A stretch of DNA of 64,000 nucleotides from Aristolochia californica. Its lineage: Eukaryota; Streptophyta; Magnoliopsida; Piperales; Aristolochiaceae. Positions 1 to 13,221 of the stretch are shown here, piece after piece. Both the position numbers and the translations under genes were made by a program. How positions within the stretch are numbered: position 1 is the first letter of the stretch; each line of letters starts with the position of its first letter. The notes beneath the pieces are model-generated. The model saw nothing but the letters and a program-made list of their open reading frames with translations. It was not told the origin of the DNA and searched no databases. The stretch covers positions 9,507,931 through 9,571,930 of the forward strand of contig JARWKL010000010.1 in the NCBI GenBank assembly GCA_029961685.1. Direction: 5' to 3'.

Positions 1-20
1 GTGCAACTTCCGAAACATGG

Positions 21-3000
21 ATAACAAAACTTTGGAGTTCATTTTTTAGTGCGTGAAAGAATTTTCTTCACTTGCCTTTGTTATAGTTTCCAAATTCTTT
101 AGCGTACATAAACTCTAAAATTTTCATTTTGTTGTTATCTTATATCTTTTTTTCTTTATGAGAAAAACTGGACAGTCAAAATTTAAGTTTGGATATGAAA
201 ACAAAAAAATTTGAACATCATAAATGCAAATGCACAAATGCTGAGAGAGATAATTCCAAAAAGTATCTGTCATTTTTAAGGATAGGCAAAAAAAGGGTTG
301 TTGGGCTCCGGTAAATATCCAACCACACGTTAACTTGAGAATTTAATTTTTTTCTACTCCTTGAAATTTTTTTGATCATTAGGCCGCTTGCATCCTCAAC
401 ATGTTTCTGGCATGCATATCCACCACACTTAAAACATGTTAGGATCAGTTACAAGTCCCTTTCCTATCAAATCTATTAGGGGTTCTACAAGTGGATCTTC
501 CCAAACATGGATAACAAAACTTTGGACTTCATTTTTTAGTGCGTGAAATAATTTTCTTCACTTGCATTTGTTATAGTTTCGAAATTCTTTTGGATACATA
601 AACTTTTAATTTTGTTGTGATCTTATATCTTCTTTCTTTATGAGAAAAATGGGGGATTGAAAACTCAAGTTTGGATCTAAAAAAAAAAATTTGTACATCC
701 AAAATGGAAATGCACAAATGCTGAGGGAGATAATTCCAAAAAATATCTGTAATTTTTAAGGAATGGAAAACAGAGGGTTGTTGGGCTCCTATAATTATCC
801 AACAACACGTTAACTTAAGAATTTAATTTTTTCTTGTCCTCGAAATTTTTAGATCATTAGGCCACTTGCATCATCAACACGTTTCTGGCAACCGAATCCA
901 CCATACTTAAAACAAGTTAGGATCAGTTACAAGTCACTCTCCTATCAAATCTATTAGTGGTGGTACTAGTGGAACTTCCCAAACATGGATAACAAAACTG
1001 TGGAGTTCATTTTTTAGTGCGTGAAATAATTTTCTTCACTTGGATTTGTTATAGTTTCCAAATTGTTTTGCATACATAAACTCTAAAATTTTCATTTTGA
1101 TTTGATCTTATATCTTTTTTCTTTACGAGAAAAAGAGAGAGAGAAAACACAAGTTTGGATCTAAAAAAAAATTTGAACATCCAAAATGGAAATGCACAAA
1201 TGCTGAGAGAGATAATTCCAAAAAGTATTTGTGATTTTTAAGGATAGGAAAAAGTGGGTTGTTGGGCTTTGGTAAATATCCAACCACACGTTAACTTGAG
1301 AATTTAATTTTTTCTACTCCTTGAAATTTTGGATCATTAGGCCACTTGCATCCTCAACATGTTTCTGGTATGCATATCCACCACACTTAAAACATGTTAG
1401 GATCAGTTACAAGTCCCTTTCCTATCAAATCTATTAGGGATTGCACAAGTGGAACTTCCCAAACATGGATAACAAAACTTTGGAGTTCATTTTTTTGTGC
1501 GTGAAATAACTTTCTTCACTTGGATTTGTTATATTTTCCAAATTCTTTTCCATACATAAACTCTAAAATTTTCATTTTGTTGTGATCTTATATCCTTTTT
1601 CTCTACGATAAAAATGGGGGACAGAAAACTCAAGTTTGGATTTGAAAAAAAAATTTGAACATCCAAAATGGAAATGCACAAATGCTGAGAGAGATAATAC
1701 CAAAAAGTATATATGATTTTTATGGATAGGCAAAAAGTGGGTTGTTGGGCTCCAGTAAATATACAACCACATGTTAACTTGAGAATTTAATTTTTTCTAC
1801 TCCTTGAAATTTTTCGATCATTAGGCCACTTGCTTCCTCAACATGTTTCTGGCATGCATATCAACCACTCTTAAAACATGTTAGTATCAGTTACAAGTGT
1901 CTTTCCTACCAAATCTATTAGGGGTTGTACTAGAGGAACTTCCCAAACATGGATAACAAAACTTTGGAGTTCATTTTTTAGTGCTTGAAATAATTGTCTT
2001 CACTTGCATTTGTTATACTTTCCAAATTCTTTTGCATACATAAACTCTAAAATATTCATTTTGTTCTAATCTTATATCTTTTTTCTTTTTTAGAAAAATG
2101 GGATTGTGAAATCTCAAGTTTGGATCAGAAAAAAAAATTTGAACCTCCAAAATGTAAATGCACAAATGCTGAGAGAGATAACTCCAAAAAGTATCTGTGA
2201 TTTTTAAGGATAAGCAAAAAGTGGGTCATTAGGCCACTTGCACCTTAACTTGAGAATTTCATTTTTTCTACTCGAAAAGTTTGGATCATTAGGCCACTTG
2301 CATCTTCAACATGTTTCTGGCATACATATCCACCACACTTAAAACATGTTTGGCTCAATTACAAGTGTCTTTCCTATCAAATCTCTTAGGGGCTGTTATA
2401 GTGGAACTTCCCGAACATGGATAACAAAACTTTGGAGTTCATATTTTAGTGCATGAAATAATTATTTTCATTTGCATTTGCTATAGTTTGCAAATACTTT
2501 TGCATACATCAACTCGAAAATTTTTGTTTGGTGTGATCTTATATCTTTTTCCTTTACGAGAAAAATGGGTGAGTGAAAATTCAAGTTTGGATCTGAAAAA
2601 AAAAATTAGGACATTCTAAATGGAAATGCGCAAATGCTGAGAGAGATAATTCCAAAAAGTATTTGTGATTTTTAAGGATAGGCAAAAAGTGGGTTGATGG
2701 GCTCGGTAAATATCCAACCACACGTTAACTTGAGAATTTAATTTTTTCTACACCTTGAAATATTTGGATCATTAGGCCACTTGCATCCTCAACATGTTTC
2801 TAGCATGCATATCCACCACACTTAAAACATGTAAGGATCAGTTACAAGTCTTTTTCCTATCAAATCTATTAGGGGTTGTACTAGTGGAATTTCCCAAACA
2901 TGGATAACAAAACTTTTGTGTTCATATTTTAATGCGTGAAATAATTTTCTTCACTTGTATTTGTTATAGTTACCAAATTGTTTTGCATACATAAACTCTA

Positions 3001-3388
3001 AAATTTTCATTTTGTTGTGATCTTATAGCTTTTTTCTTTACGAGAAAAATGGGAGAGTGAAAACTCAAGTTTTGATGTGAAAAAAAAAATATGAATATCC
3101 AAAATGGAAATGCACAAATGCTGAAAGAGATAATTCCAAAAAGTATCTGTGATTTTTAAGGATAGGGAAAAAGTGGGTTGTTGGGCTCCAGTACATCTCC
3201 AACCACACGTTAACTTGAGAATTTCATTTTTCCTACTCCTTGAAATTTTTGGATCAATAGGCCACTTTCTTCCACAACATGTTTCTGGCATGCATATCAA
3301 CCACACATAAAACATGTTAGGATCAATTACAAGTCTCTTTCCTATCAAATATATTAAGGGTTCTACTAGTGGAACTTCCTGAACATGG
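21..3388. repeat. Seven-monomer higher-order unit, copy 1 (~3.4 kb)
   Basis: Monomer starts are 21, 511, 989, 1469, 1953, 2421 and 2904, here typed G-H-I-M-J-K-L. Diagnostic variants recur at 6295-9685. G has GGACAG before the A tract, GGCAAAAAAAGGGTTG, and GGCCGC instead of GGCCAC. H has GTGGATCTTCC and TTGTACATCC. I has AACTGTGGAG and GGGCTTTGGTAAAT. K has TTCATATTTTAGTGCATG, TTTGCAAATAC and GGGTGAGTG. L has CACTTGTATTTG. Unit length is 3,368 bp here and 3,391 bp in copy 2. Some positions, especially the fifth monomer, are mosaic, so the match is clear for G, H, I, K and L and weaker for M and J. Confidence 0.7.
2226..2244. other. Templated replacement inside a monomer
   Basis: Where the monomer should read from GTGGG into TTGTTGGGCTCCGG and on to the CACACG block, it instead reads TCATTAGGCCACTTGCACC and then resumes at TTAACTTGAG. 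The 19 replacing bases are a near-exact copy of the stretch that normally lies about 100 bp further on in the same unit (ATCATTAGGCCACTTGCATCC). That stretch is also present in its normal place just downstream, from about 2286. The replaced stretch is about 32 bp, which accounts for most of the shortness of this monomer (468 bp). Confidence 0.85.
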
Positions 3389-6294
3389 ATAACAAAACTT
3401 TGGAGTTCTTTTTTTAGTGCGTTAAATAATTTTTTTCACTTGCATTTGTTATTGTTTCCAAATTCTTTTGCAAACATAAACTCTAAAATTTTTATTTTGT
3501 TGTGATCTTTTATCTTTTTTCTTCACGAGAAAAATGGGAGAGTGAAAACCAAGTTTGGATCTGAAAAAAAATTTGAACATCCAAAATCGAAACGTACAAA
3601 TGCTCAGTGAGATAATTCCATAAAGTATCTGTGATTTTAGAGATAGGTAAAAAGTGGGTTGTTTGGCTCCGGTAAATATCCAACCACACATTAACTTGAG
3701 AATTTAGTTTTTCCTACTCCTTTAAATTTTTTTATCATTAGGCCACTTGCATCCTCAACATGTTCCTGGCAAGCATATCCAGCACATTTAAATCATGTTT
3801 GGATCAATTACAAGTCTCTTTCCTATCAAATCTATTAGGGGTTCTACAAGTGGATCTTCCCAAAGATAAACAACAAAACATTGGAGTTCATATTTTAGTG
3901 CGTGAAATAATTTTCTTCACTTGCATTTGTTTTAGTTTCCAATTTCTTTTGCATACATAAACTCTAAAATTTTCATTTTGTTGTGATCTTATATCTTTTT
4001 TCTTTACGAGAAAAATGGAAGAGTGAAAACTCAAGTTTGGATCTGAAAAAAAAAATTTTGAACATCCAAAATGGAAATGCACAAATGCTGAGAGAGATAA
4101 TTACAAAAAGTATCTGTGATTTTTAAGGATAGGCAAAAAGTGGGTTGTTGGGCTCTGGTAAATATCCAACCACACGTTAACTTGAGAATTTAATTTTTTC
4201 TACTCCTTGAAATTTTTGGATCATTAGGCCATTTGCATGTTCAACATGTTTCTGGCATGCATATCCACCACACATAAAACTTGTTAGGATTAGTTACAAG
4301 TCTCTTTCCAATCAAATCTATTAGGGATTGTACTAGTGGAAATTCCCAAACATGAATAACCAAACTTTGGATTTCTTTTTTTAGTGCGTGAAATAATTTT
4401 CTTCATTTGCATTTGTTATAGTTTCCAAATTCTTCTGCATACATAAAGTCATAAATTTTCATTTTGTTGTGATCTTATATCTTTTTTCTTTGCGATAAAA
4501 ATGGGAGAGTGAAAAGTCAAGTTTGGATCTGAAAAAAAAAATTTGAACATCCAAAATGGAAATGCACAAATGCTAGGAGAGATAATTCCAAAAAGTATCT
4601 ATGATTTTTAAGGATAGGCAAAAATTGGGTTGTTGGGCTCCGGTAAATATCCAACCACACGTTAACTTGAGAATTTAATTTTTTCTACTCCTTGAAATTT
4701 TTTGATCATTTGGCCACTTGCTTCCTCAACATGTTTCTGGCATGCATATCCACCACACTTAAAACATGTTAGGATCAGTTACAAGTGTCTATCCTATCTA
4801 ATCTATTAGGGGTTGTACTAGTGGAACTTCCCAAACATGGATAACAAAACTTTGGAGTTCATTTTTTAGTGCGAAAATAATTGTCTTCACTTGCATTTGT
4901 TATACTTTCAAAATTCTTTTACATACATAAACTCTAAAATTTTAATTTTGTTCTGATCTTATATCTTTTCTCTTTTTGAGAAAAATGGAATAGCGAAAAC
5001 TCAAGTTCGGATCAGAAAAAAAATTTTGAACAACCAAAATGTAAATGCACAAATGCAGAGAGAGATAACTCCAAAAAGTATCTGTGATTTTTAAGGATAC
5101 GCAAAAGGTAGGTTGTTGGGCTCCAGTAAATATCCAACCACACGTTAACTTTGAATTTAATTTTTTCTAGTCCTTGAAATATTTGGATTATTAAGCCACT
5201 TGCATCCTCAACATGTTTTTGGCACACATATCCACCATACTTAAAACATGTTAGGATCTGTTACAAGTCATTTTCCTATCAAATCTATTAGGGGTTTTAT
5301 TAGTGGAACTTCCCAAACATGGATAAAAAAACTTTGGAGTTCATATTTTAGTGCATGAAATAATTTTTTTCATTTGCATTTGCTATAGTTTGCAAATACT
5401 TTTGCATACGTAAACTCTAAAATTTTCGTTTTGTTGTGATCCTATATATTTTTCTTTTACGAGAAAAATGGGTGAGTGAAAATTTAAGTTTGGATCTGAA
5501 AAAAAAAAATTAGAACATCCAAAATGGAAATGCACAAATGCTGAGAGAGATAATTCCAAAAAGTATTTGTGATTTTTAAGGATAGGCAAAAACTGGGGTG
5601 ATGGGCTCCGGTAAATATCCAACCACACGTTAACTTGAGAATTTAATTTTTTCTACTCCTTGAAATTTTTGGATCATTAGGCTACTTGCATCCTCAACAT
5701 GTTTCTGGTATGCATATCCACCACACCTAAAACATGTAAGGATCATTTACAAGTCTTTTTCCTATCAAATCTATTAGGGGTTGGACTAGTGGAATTTCCC
5801 AAACATGGATAACAAAACTTTGGAGTTCATTTTTTAGTGCGTGAAATAATTTTTGTCACTTGTATTTGTTATAGTTTCCAAATTCTTTTGCATATATAAA
5901 ATCTAAAATTTTTATTTTGTTGTGATCTTATACCTTTTTTCTTTACGAGAAAAATGGGAGAGTAAAAACTCAAGTTTGGATTTGAAAAAAAAAAATTTGA
6001 ACATCCAAAATGGAAATGCACAAATCCTGAGAGAGATAATTCCAAAAAGTATCTGTGATTTTTAAGGATAGGGAACAAGTGGATTGTTGCGCTCCGGTAA
6101 ATATCCAACCACACGTTAACTTGAGAATTTCATTTTTTCTACTCCTTGAAATTTTTGGATCATTAGGCCACTTGCTTCCACAACATGTTTCTGGCATGCA
6201 TATCAACCACACTTAAAACATGTTAGGATTAGTTACAAGTCTCTTTCCTATCAAATCTATTAGGAGTTGTACTAGTGTAACTTCCTAAACATGG
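3389..6294. repeat. Six monomers between the two seven-monomer units
   Basis: Monomer starts are 3389, 3870, 4356, 4841, 5323 and 5809. The last three repeat the J-K-L order of copy 1. 4841 shares with 1953 the variants AATTGTCTTCAC, TTATACTTTC, TTTTGTTCT, GGATCAGAAAA and AAAATGTAAATGC. 5323 shares with 2421 the TTCATATTTTAGTGCATG and TTTGCAAATAC variants. 5809 shares with 2904 CACTTGTATTTG. The J-to-J distance is 2,888 bp, six monomers. The block therefore looks like a J-K-L duplication carrying three other monomers. 3870 has a degenerate phase box (CAAAGATAAACAACAAAAC). Confidence 0.65.
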
Positions 6295-9200
6295 ATAACA
6301 AAACTTTGGAGTTCATTTTTCAGTGTGTGAAATAATTTTTTTCCCTTGCATTTGTTATAGTTTCCAAATTCTTTTGCATACATAAACTCTAAAATTTTCA
6401 TTTTGTTGTGATCTTATATCTTTTTTCCTTCGCGAGAAAAATAGGACAGCGAAAACTTATGTTTGGATCTGAAAAAAGAAAAATTTGAACATCCAAAATG
6501 GAAATGCACAAATGCTGAGAGAGATAATTCCAAAAAGTATCTGTGAATTTTAAGAATAGGCAAAAAAAGGGTTGTTGGGCTCCGGTAAATATCCAACCAC
6601 ACGTTAACTTGAGAATTTAATTTTTTCTACTCCTTGAAATTTTTTTGATCATTAGGCCGCTTGCATCCTCAACATGTCTTTGGGATGCATATTCACCACA
6701 CTTAAAACATGTTAGGATCAGTTAGAAATCCCTTTCCTATCAAATCTATTACGGGTTCTACAAGTGGATCTTCCAAAACATGGATAACTAAACTTTGGAG
6801 TACATTTTTTAGTGCGTGAAATAATTTTATTCACTTGCATTTGTTATAGTTTCCAAATTCTTTTGCATACATAAACTCTAAAATTTTTATTTTGGTGTGA
6901 TCTTATATCTTTTTTCTTTACAAGAAAAATGGGGGAGTGAAAACTCAAGTTTGGATCTGATAAAAAAAATTGTACATCCAAAATGGAAATGCACAATTGC
7001 TGAGAGAGATAATTCCAAAAAGTATCTATAATTTTTAAGGATAGGCAAACAGAGGGTTGTTGGGCTCCTGTAAATATCCAACCACACGTTAACTTGAGAA
7101 TTTAAGTTTTTCTAGTCCTTGAAATTTTTATATCAAGGCCAGTTGCATCATCAACACGTTTCTGGCAAGCACATCCACCACACTTAAAACATGTTAGGAT
7201 CAGTTACAAGTCACTTTCCTATCAAATCTATTAGCGGTGGTACTAGCGGAACTTCCCAAAACATGGATAAGAAAACTGTGGAGTTCATTTTTTAGTGCGT
7301 GAAATAATTTTCTTCACTTGCATTTGTTATAGTTTCCAAATTCTTTTGCGTACATAAACTCTAAAATTTTCATTTTCTTTTGATCTTATATCTTTTTTCT
7401 ATACGAAAAAAATGAGAGAGTGAAAAGACATGTTTGGATCTAAAAAAAAAAATTTGAACATCCAAAATGGAAAAGCACAAATGCTGAGAGAGATAATTCC
7501 AAAAAGTATCTGTGATTTTTAAGGATAGGCAAAAGTGGGTTGTTGGGCTTTGGTAAATATCCAACCACACGTTAACTAGAGAATTTAATTTTTTCTACTC
7601 CTTGAAATTTTTGGATCATTAGGCCACTTGCATCCTCAACAAATTTCTGGCATGCATATCCACCACAGTTAAAACATGTTATGATCATTTACAAGTCTCT
7701 TTCCTTTCAAATCTATTAGGGGTTGAACTAGTGGAACTTCCCAAACATGGATAACAAAACTTTGGAGTTCATTTTTTGGTGCGTGAAATAATTTTCTTCG
7801 CTTGTATTTGTTATAGTATCCAAATTCTTTTCATACATGAACTCTAAAAATTTCATTTTGTAGTGATCTTATATCTTTTTTTGTTACGAGAAAAATAGGG
7901 GAGTGAAAACTCTACTTTCGAATTAAAAAAAAAATTTGAACATCCAAAATGGAAATGCACAAATGCTGAGAGAGATAATTCCAAAAAGTATCTGTGATTT
8001 TAAGGATAGGCAAAAAGTTGGTTGTTGAGCTGCGATAAATATCCAACCACACGTTAACTTGAGAATTTAATTTTTTCAACTCCTTTAAATTTTTGGATCA
8101 TTACGACACTTGCATCCTCAACATGTTTCTGGCATGCATATCCACCACACTTAAAACATGTTAGGATCAATTACAAGTCTCTTTCCTATCAAATCTATTA
8201 GGGGTTGTCCAAGTGGAACTTCCCAAACATGGATAACAAAACTTTGGAGTTCATTTTTTAGTGCGTGAAATAATTTTCTTCACTTGCATTTATTATTGTT
8301 TCCAAATTCTTTTGCATACATAAACTCTAAAATTTTTATTTTGTTGTGATCTTAAATCTTTTTTCTTTACAAGAAAAATGGGAGAGTGAAAACTCAAGTT
8401 TGGATCTGAAAAAAAAAAATTTAAACATCCAAAATGGAAATGCACAAATGCTGAGAGAGATAATTCCAAAAAGTATCTGTGATTTTTAAGGATAGGCAAA
8501 AAGTGGGTTGTTGGGCTCCGGTAAATATCCAACCACATGTTAACGTGAGAATTTAATTTTTTCTACTCCTTCAAAATTTTGGATCATTAGGCCACTTGCC
8601 TCTTCAACATGTTTCTGGGATACATATCCACCACACTTAAAAGATGGTTGGCTCAGTTACAAGTTTCTTTCCTACCAAATCTATTAGGGGTTGTGCTAGT
8701 GGAACTTCCCAAACACGGATAACAAAACTTTGGAGTTCATATTTTAGTGCATGAAATAATTATTTTCATTTGCATTCGCTATAGTTTGCAAATACTATTG
8801 CATACATAAACTCTAAAATTTTCGTTTTGTTGTGGTCTGATATCTTTTTTCTTTACGAGAAAAATGGGTGAGTGAAAATTCAAGTTTGGATCTGAAAAAA
8901 AAATTAGAACATCCAAAATGGAAATGCACAAATGCTGAGAGAGATAATTCCAAAAAGTATTTGTGATTTTTTAGGATAGGTAAAAAGTGGGTTGATGGGC
9001 TCCGGTAAATATCCAACCACACGTTAACTTGAGAATTTAATTTTTTCTACTCCTTGAAAATTTTGGATCATTAGGCCACTTGCATCCACAACATGTTTCT
9101 AGCATGCATTTTCACCACACTTAAAATATGTAAGGATCAGTTACAAGTCTTTTTCCTATCAAATCGATTAGAGGTTGTACTAGTGGAATTTCCCAAACAT

Positions 9201-9685
9201 CGATAACAAAACTTTGGAGTTCATTTTTTAGTGCGTGAAATAATTTTCTTCACTTGTATTTGTTATAGTTTCCAAATTCTTTCGCATACATAAACTCTAA
9301 AATTTTCATTTTGTTGTGATCTTATATCTTTATTCTTTACGAGAAAAATGGGAGAGTGAAAACTTAAGTTTGGATCTGAAAAAAAATTAGAACATCCAAA
9401 ATGGAAATGCACAAATGCTGAGAGAGATAATTCCATTAAGTATCTGTGATTTTTAAGGATAGAGAAAAAGTGGGACGTTGGGCTCCGGTAAATATCCAAC
9501 CACACGATAACTTGAGAATTTCATTTTTTCTACTCCTTGAAATTTTTGGATCAATAGGCCTCTTGCTTCAACAACATGTTCCTGGCATGCTTATCAACCA
9601 CACTTAAAACATGTTAGGATTAGTTACAAGTCTCTTTCCTATCAAATCTATTAGGGGTTGCACTAGTGGAAATTCCTAAATATGG
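6295..9685. repeat. Seven-monomer higher-order unit, copy 2
   Basis: Monomer starts are 6295, 6784, 7267, 7751, 8233, 8719 and 9203, matching G-H-I-M-(J)-K-L of copy 1. The first base is 6,274 bp after copy 1 (13 monomers). The fifth monomer (8233) appears mosaic. Its left part resembles 3389 (TATTGTTTCC, TTTTTATTTTG), whereas its right part keeps the GGCTCAGTTACAAG and GATACATATCC variants related to 1953. A further G monomer follows at 9686, with GGACAGTG and GGCCGC, and an H monomer at 10172, so a third copy begins and then merges into the next block. Confidence 0.68.
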
Positions 9686-10171
9686 ATAACAAAACTATGG
9701 AGTTCATTTTTCAGTCCGTGAAATAATTTTCTTCACTTGCATTTGTTATAGCTTTCAAATTCTTCTGCATACATAAACTCTAAAATTTTCATTTTGTTGT
9801 GTTATATCTATTTTTCTTTACGAGAAAAATCGGACAGTGAAAACTAATGTTTGGATCTGAAAAAAAAAAATTTGAACATCCAAAATGGAAATGCACAAAT
9901 GCTGTGAGAGATAATTCCAAAAAGTATCTATGATATTTATGGATAGTCAAAAAAGGGTTGTTGGGCTCAAGTAAATATCCAACCACACGTTAGCTTGAGA
10001 ATTTAATTTTTTCTACTCCTTGAAATTTTTTTTTGATCATTAGGCCGCTTGCATCCTGAACATGTTTCAAGCATGCATGTCCACCACACTTAAAACATCT
10101 TAGGATCAGTCACATGTCCCTTTCCTATCAAATCTATTAGGGGTTCTACAAGTGGATCTTCCCAAACATGG
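9686..10171. repeat. G-type monomer that opens the 7.9-kb block
   Basis: The left half carries the G-type GGACAGTG and AATGTTTGG variants seen at 6295. The right half carries TCAAAAAAGGGTTG, an extended T run before GATCATTAGGCCGC, GCATGCATGTCCACC and CAGTCACATG. The right half is nearly repeated at 17829-18000, marking the point at which the following block was duplicated. Confidence 0.75.
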
Positions 10172-10646
10172 ATAACAAAATTTTGGAGTTCATGTTTTAG
10201 TGCGTCAAATATTTTTTTTCACTTGCATTTGTTATAGTTGCCAAATTCATTTGCATACATAAACTCTAAACTTTTCATTTTGTTGTGATCTTATATCTTT
10301 TTTCGTTACGAGAGAAATGGGGGAGTGAAAACTCACGTTTGGATCTGAAAAAAAAAAAATTGTACATCCAAAATAGAAGCACAGATGTTGAGCGAGATAA
10401 TTCCAAAAAGTATCTGTGATTTTTAAGGATAGGCATAAAGTGAGTTGTTGGGCTCCCGTCAATATCCAACCTCACGTTAAATTGAGAATTTAACTTTTTC
10501 TACTCGAAATTTTTGGATCATTAGGCCACTTGCAACCTCAACATGTTTCTGTCATGCATATCCACCACACTTAAAACATGTTTGGATCAGTTACAAGTCT
10601 TATCAAATGTATTAGGGGTTGTATTAGTGGAACTTCCCAAACATGG

Positions 10647-11102
10647 ATAAAAAAACTTTAGAGTTCATTTTTTTGTGCGTGAAATAATTTTCTTCACTTG
10701 CATTTGTTGTAGTTTCCAAATTCTTCTGCATACAAAATCTTATATCTTTTTTTTTTACAAGAAAAATGGGAGAGTAAAAACTAAAGTTTGGATCTGAAAA
10801 AAAAATAATTTGAACATCCAAAGTGGAAATGCACAAATGCTTAGAGGGATAATTCCAAAAATTATCTGTGATTTTTAAGGATAGGTAAAAGTGAGTTGCT
10901 GGGCTACGGTTTGTTTCGAACCACACGTTAACTTGAGAATTTTTTTTTTCTACTCGAAATTTTTGGATCATTAGCCCACTTGCATACTCAACATGTTTCT
11001 TGCATGCATATCCACCACACATAAAACATGTTAGGATCAGTTACAAATCTCTTTCCTATCAAATCTATTAGGGGTTGTACTAGTGGAACTTCCCAAACAA
11101 GG
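10647..11102. repeat. Short monomer (456 bp) with ~26-bp deletion
   Basis: The sequence runs from GCATACAAAATCT straight into TATATC near 10730-10745. The homologous monomer at 18528 still has the intervening CTAAAATTTTC and GTTGTGATCT. The lost piece is flanked by ATCT on both sides, consistent with slippage between short repeats. A further shortening at the CTACTCGAAATTT site accounts for a few more bases. Confidence 0.7.
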
Positions 11103-12561
11103 ATAACAAAACTTTGGAGTTCATTTTTTAGTGCGAGAAATAATTTTCTTCACTTGCATTTGTTATAGTTTCGAATTTCTTTTGCATACTTAAACTCTAA
11201 AATTTTCATTTTGTTGTAATCTTATATCTTTTTTCTTTACGAGAAAAAAGGGAGAGTGAAAGCTCAAGTTTGGATTTGAAAAAAAAAAAAAATTGAACAT
11301 CCAAAATGGAAATGCGCAAATGCTGAGAGAGATAATTCCAAAAAGTATCTATGATTTTTAAGGATAGGCAAAAAGTGGGTTGTTGGGCTCCGGTAAATAT
11401 CCAACGACACGTTAACTTGAGAATTTAATTTTTTCTACTCATTGAAATTTTTCGATCATTAGGCCACTTGCATCTACAACATGTTTCTGGCATACATATC
11501 CACCACAGTAAAAACAAGTTAGGATCAGTTACAAGTCTCTTTCCTAATAAATCTATTAGGGGTTGTACTAGTGGAACTTCCCAAACATGGATAACAAAAC
11601 TTTGGAGTACATTTTTTAGTTCATGAAATAATTTTTTCACTTGCATTGGTTATAGTTTCATTATTCTTTTGCATAAAAATACACTAAAATTTTCATTTTT
11701 TTGTGATCTTATATCTTTTTTCTTTACGTGAAAAATGGGGGAGTGAAAACTGACGTTTGGATCTGAAAAAAAAATTTGAACATCCGAAATGTAAATGCAC
11801 AAATGCTGAGAGAGATAATTCCAAAAAGTATCAGTGATTTTTATGGATAGGCAAAAAGTGGGTTGTTGGGCTCCGGTAAATATCCAACCACACGTTAACT
11901 TGAGAATTTAATTTTTTCTACTCCTTGAAATTTTTGGATCATTAGGCCACTTGCATCCTCAACATGTTTCTGGCGTGCATATCCACCACACTTAAAACAT
12001 GTTAGGATCAGTTACAAGTCTCTTTCCTATTAAATCTATTAGGTGTTGTACTAGTGAAACTTCCCAAACATGGATAACAAAACTTAGGAGTTCATTTTTT
12101 AGAACATGAAATAATTTTTTTCACTTGCATTTGTTATAGTTTTCAAATTCTTTTCCATACATAAACTCTAAAATTTTTATTTTGTTGTGATCTTATATCT
12201 TTTTTCTTTACGAGAAAAATGAGGGAGTGAAAACTCACGTTTGGATGTAAAAAAAAAAAAAATTGAACATCCAAAATGAAAATGCACAAATGGTGAGAGA
12301 AATAATTCCAAAAAGTTTCTGTGATTTTTAAGGATAGGCAAAAAGTGGGTTGTTGGGCTGTAGTAAATATCTAACCACATGTTAACTTGATAATTTAATT
12401 TTTTTCTACTCCTTGAAATTTTTGGATCATTATGCCACTTGCATCCTCAACATGTTTTTGGCATGCATATCCACCACATATATAACATGTTAGGATCAGT
12501 TACAAGTCTCTTTCCTATCAAATCTCTTAGGGGTTGTACTAGTGGAATTACCCAAACATGG

Positions 12562-12736
12562 ACAACAAAACTTTTGGAGTTCATTTTTTAGTGCATGAAA
12601 TTATTTTCTTCACTTACATCCTCAACATGTGTCTGGCATGCATATCTACCACACCTTAAACATGTTAGGATCAGTTACAAGTCTCTTTCCTATCAAATCT
12701 ATTAGGGGTTGTACTAGTGGAACTTCCCAAACACAG
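12562..12736. repeat. Severely truncated monomer (175 bp)
   Basis: After GTGCATGAAATTATTTTCTT the sequence goes through CACTTACAT directly into CCTCAACATG (about 12610-12632). In a full monomer the 9-base word CACTTGCAT occurs twice, at offset ~48 and at offset ~357. A deletion between the two removes ~310 bp, and 485 - 310 = 175, the observed length. The remaining single copy of the word carries one substitution (CACTTACAT). The homologous monomer in the right block (20420) is not deleted here. Confidence 0.9.
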
Positions 12737-13221
12737 ATAACAAAACTAAGGAGTTCCTTTTTTAGTCTGTGAAATAATTTTCTTCACTTGCATTGTTATA
12801 GTTTCCAAATTATTTTGCATACATAAACTCTAAAACTTTCATTTTGTTGTGATCTTATATCTTTTTTCTTTACGAGAACAATGGGAGAGTAAAAAGTCAT
12901 GTTTCGATCTGAAAAAAAAAATTTGAACTTCCAAAATGGAAATGCACGAATGCTGAGAGAAATAATTCCAAAAAGTAACAGTGATTTTTAAGGATAGGCA
13001 AAAAGTGGGTTTTTGGGCTCCAGTAAATATCCAACCACACGTTAACTTGAGAATTTAATTTTTTTCTACTCCTTGAAATTTTTGGATCATTAGGCCACTT
13101 GCATTCTCAACATGTTTCTGGTATGCATTTCCATCACACATAAAACATGTTAGGATTAGTTACAAGTCTCTTTCTTATCAAATCTCTTAGGGGTTGTACT
13201 AGTGGAATTACCCAAACATGG

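Noticed and set aside
3007..3348. Longer minus-strand ORFs (113 codons here, 132 codons at 10624-11022)
   Set aside because: They are the same satellite reading frames extended through chance loss of stop codons or small indels. Neighbouring copies are interrupted at the same places.
8293..8538. Recurring open reading frame of about 60-81 codons on the minus strand, present in most monomers
   Set aside because: It repeats with the unit, its first codon is often GTG rather than ATG, the variable A tract shifts its frame between copies, and 485 is not a multiple of three. Nothing indicates translation or purifying selection, and the protein resembles no family I know.
12590..12640. Transposon insertion as the cause of the 175-bp monomer
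   Set aside because: No foreign sequence or target-site duplication is present. A deletion between the two CACTTGCAT words explains the length exactly.
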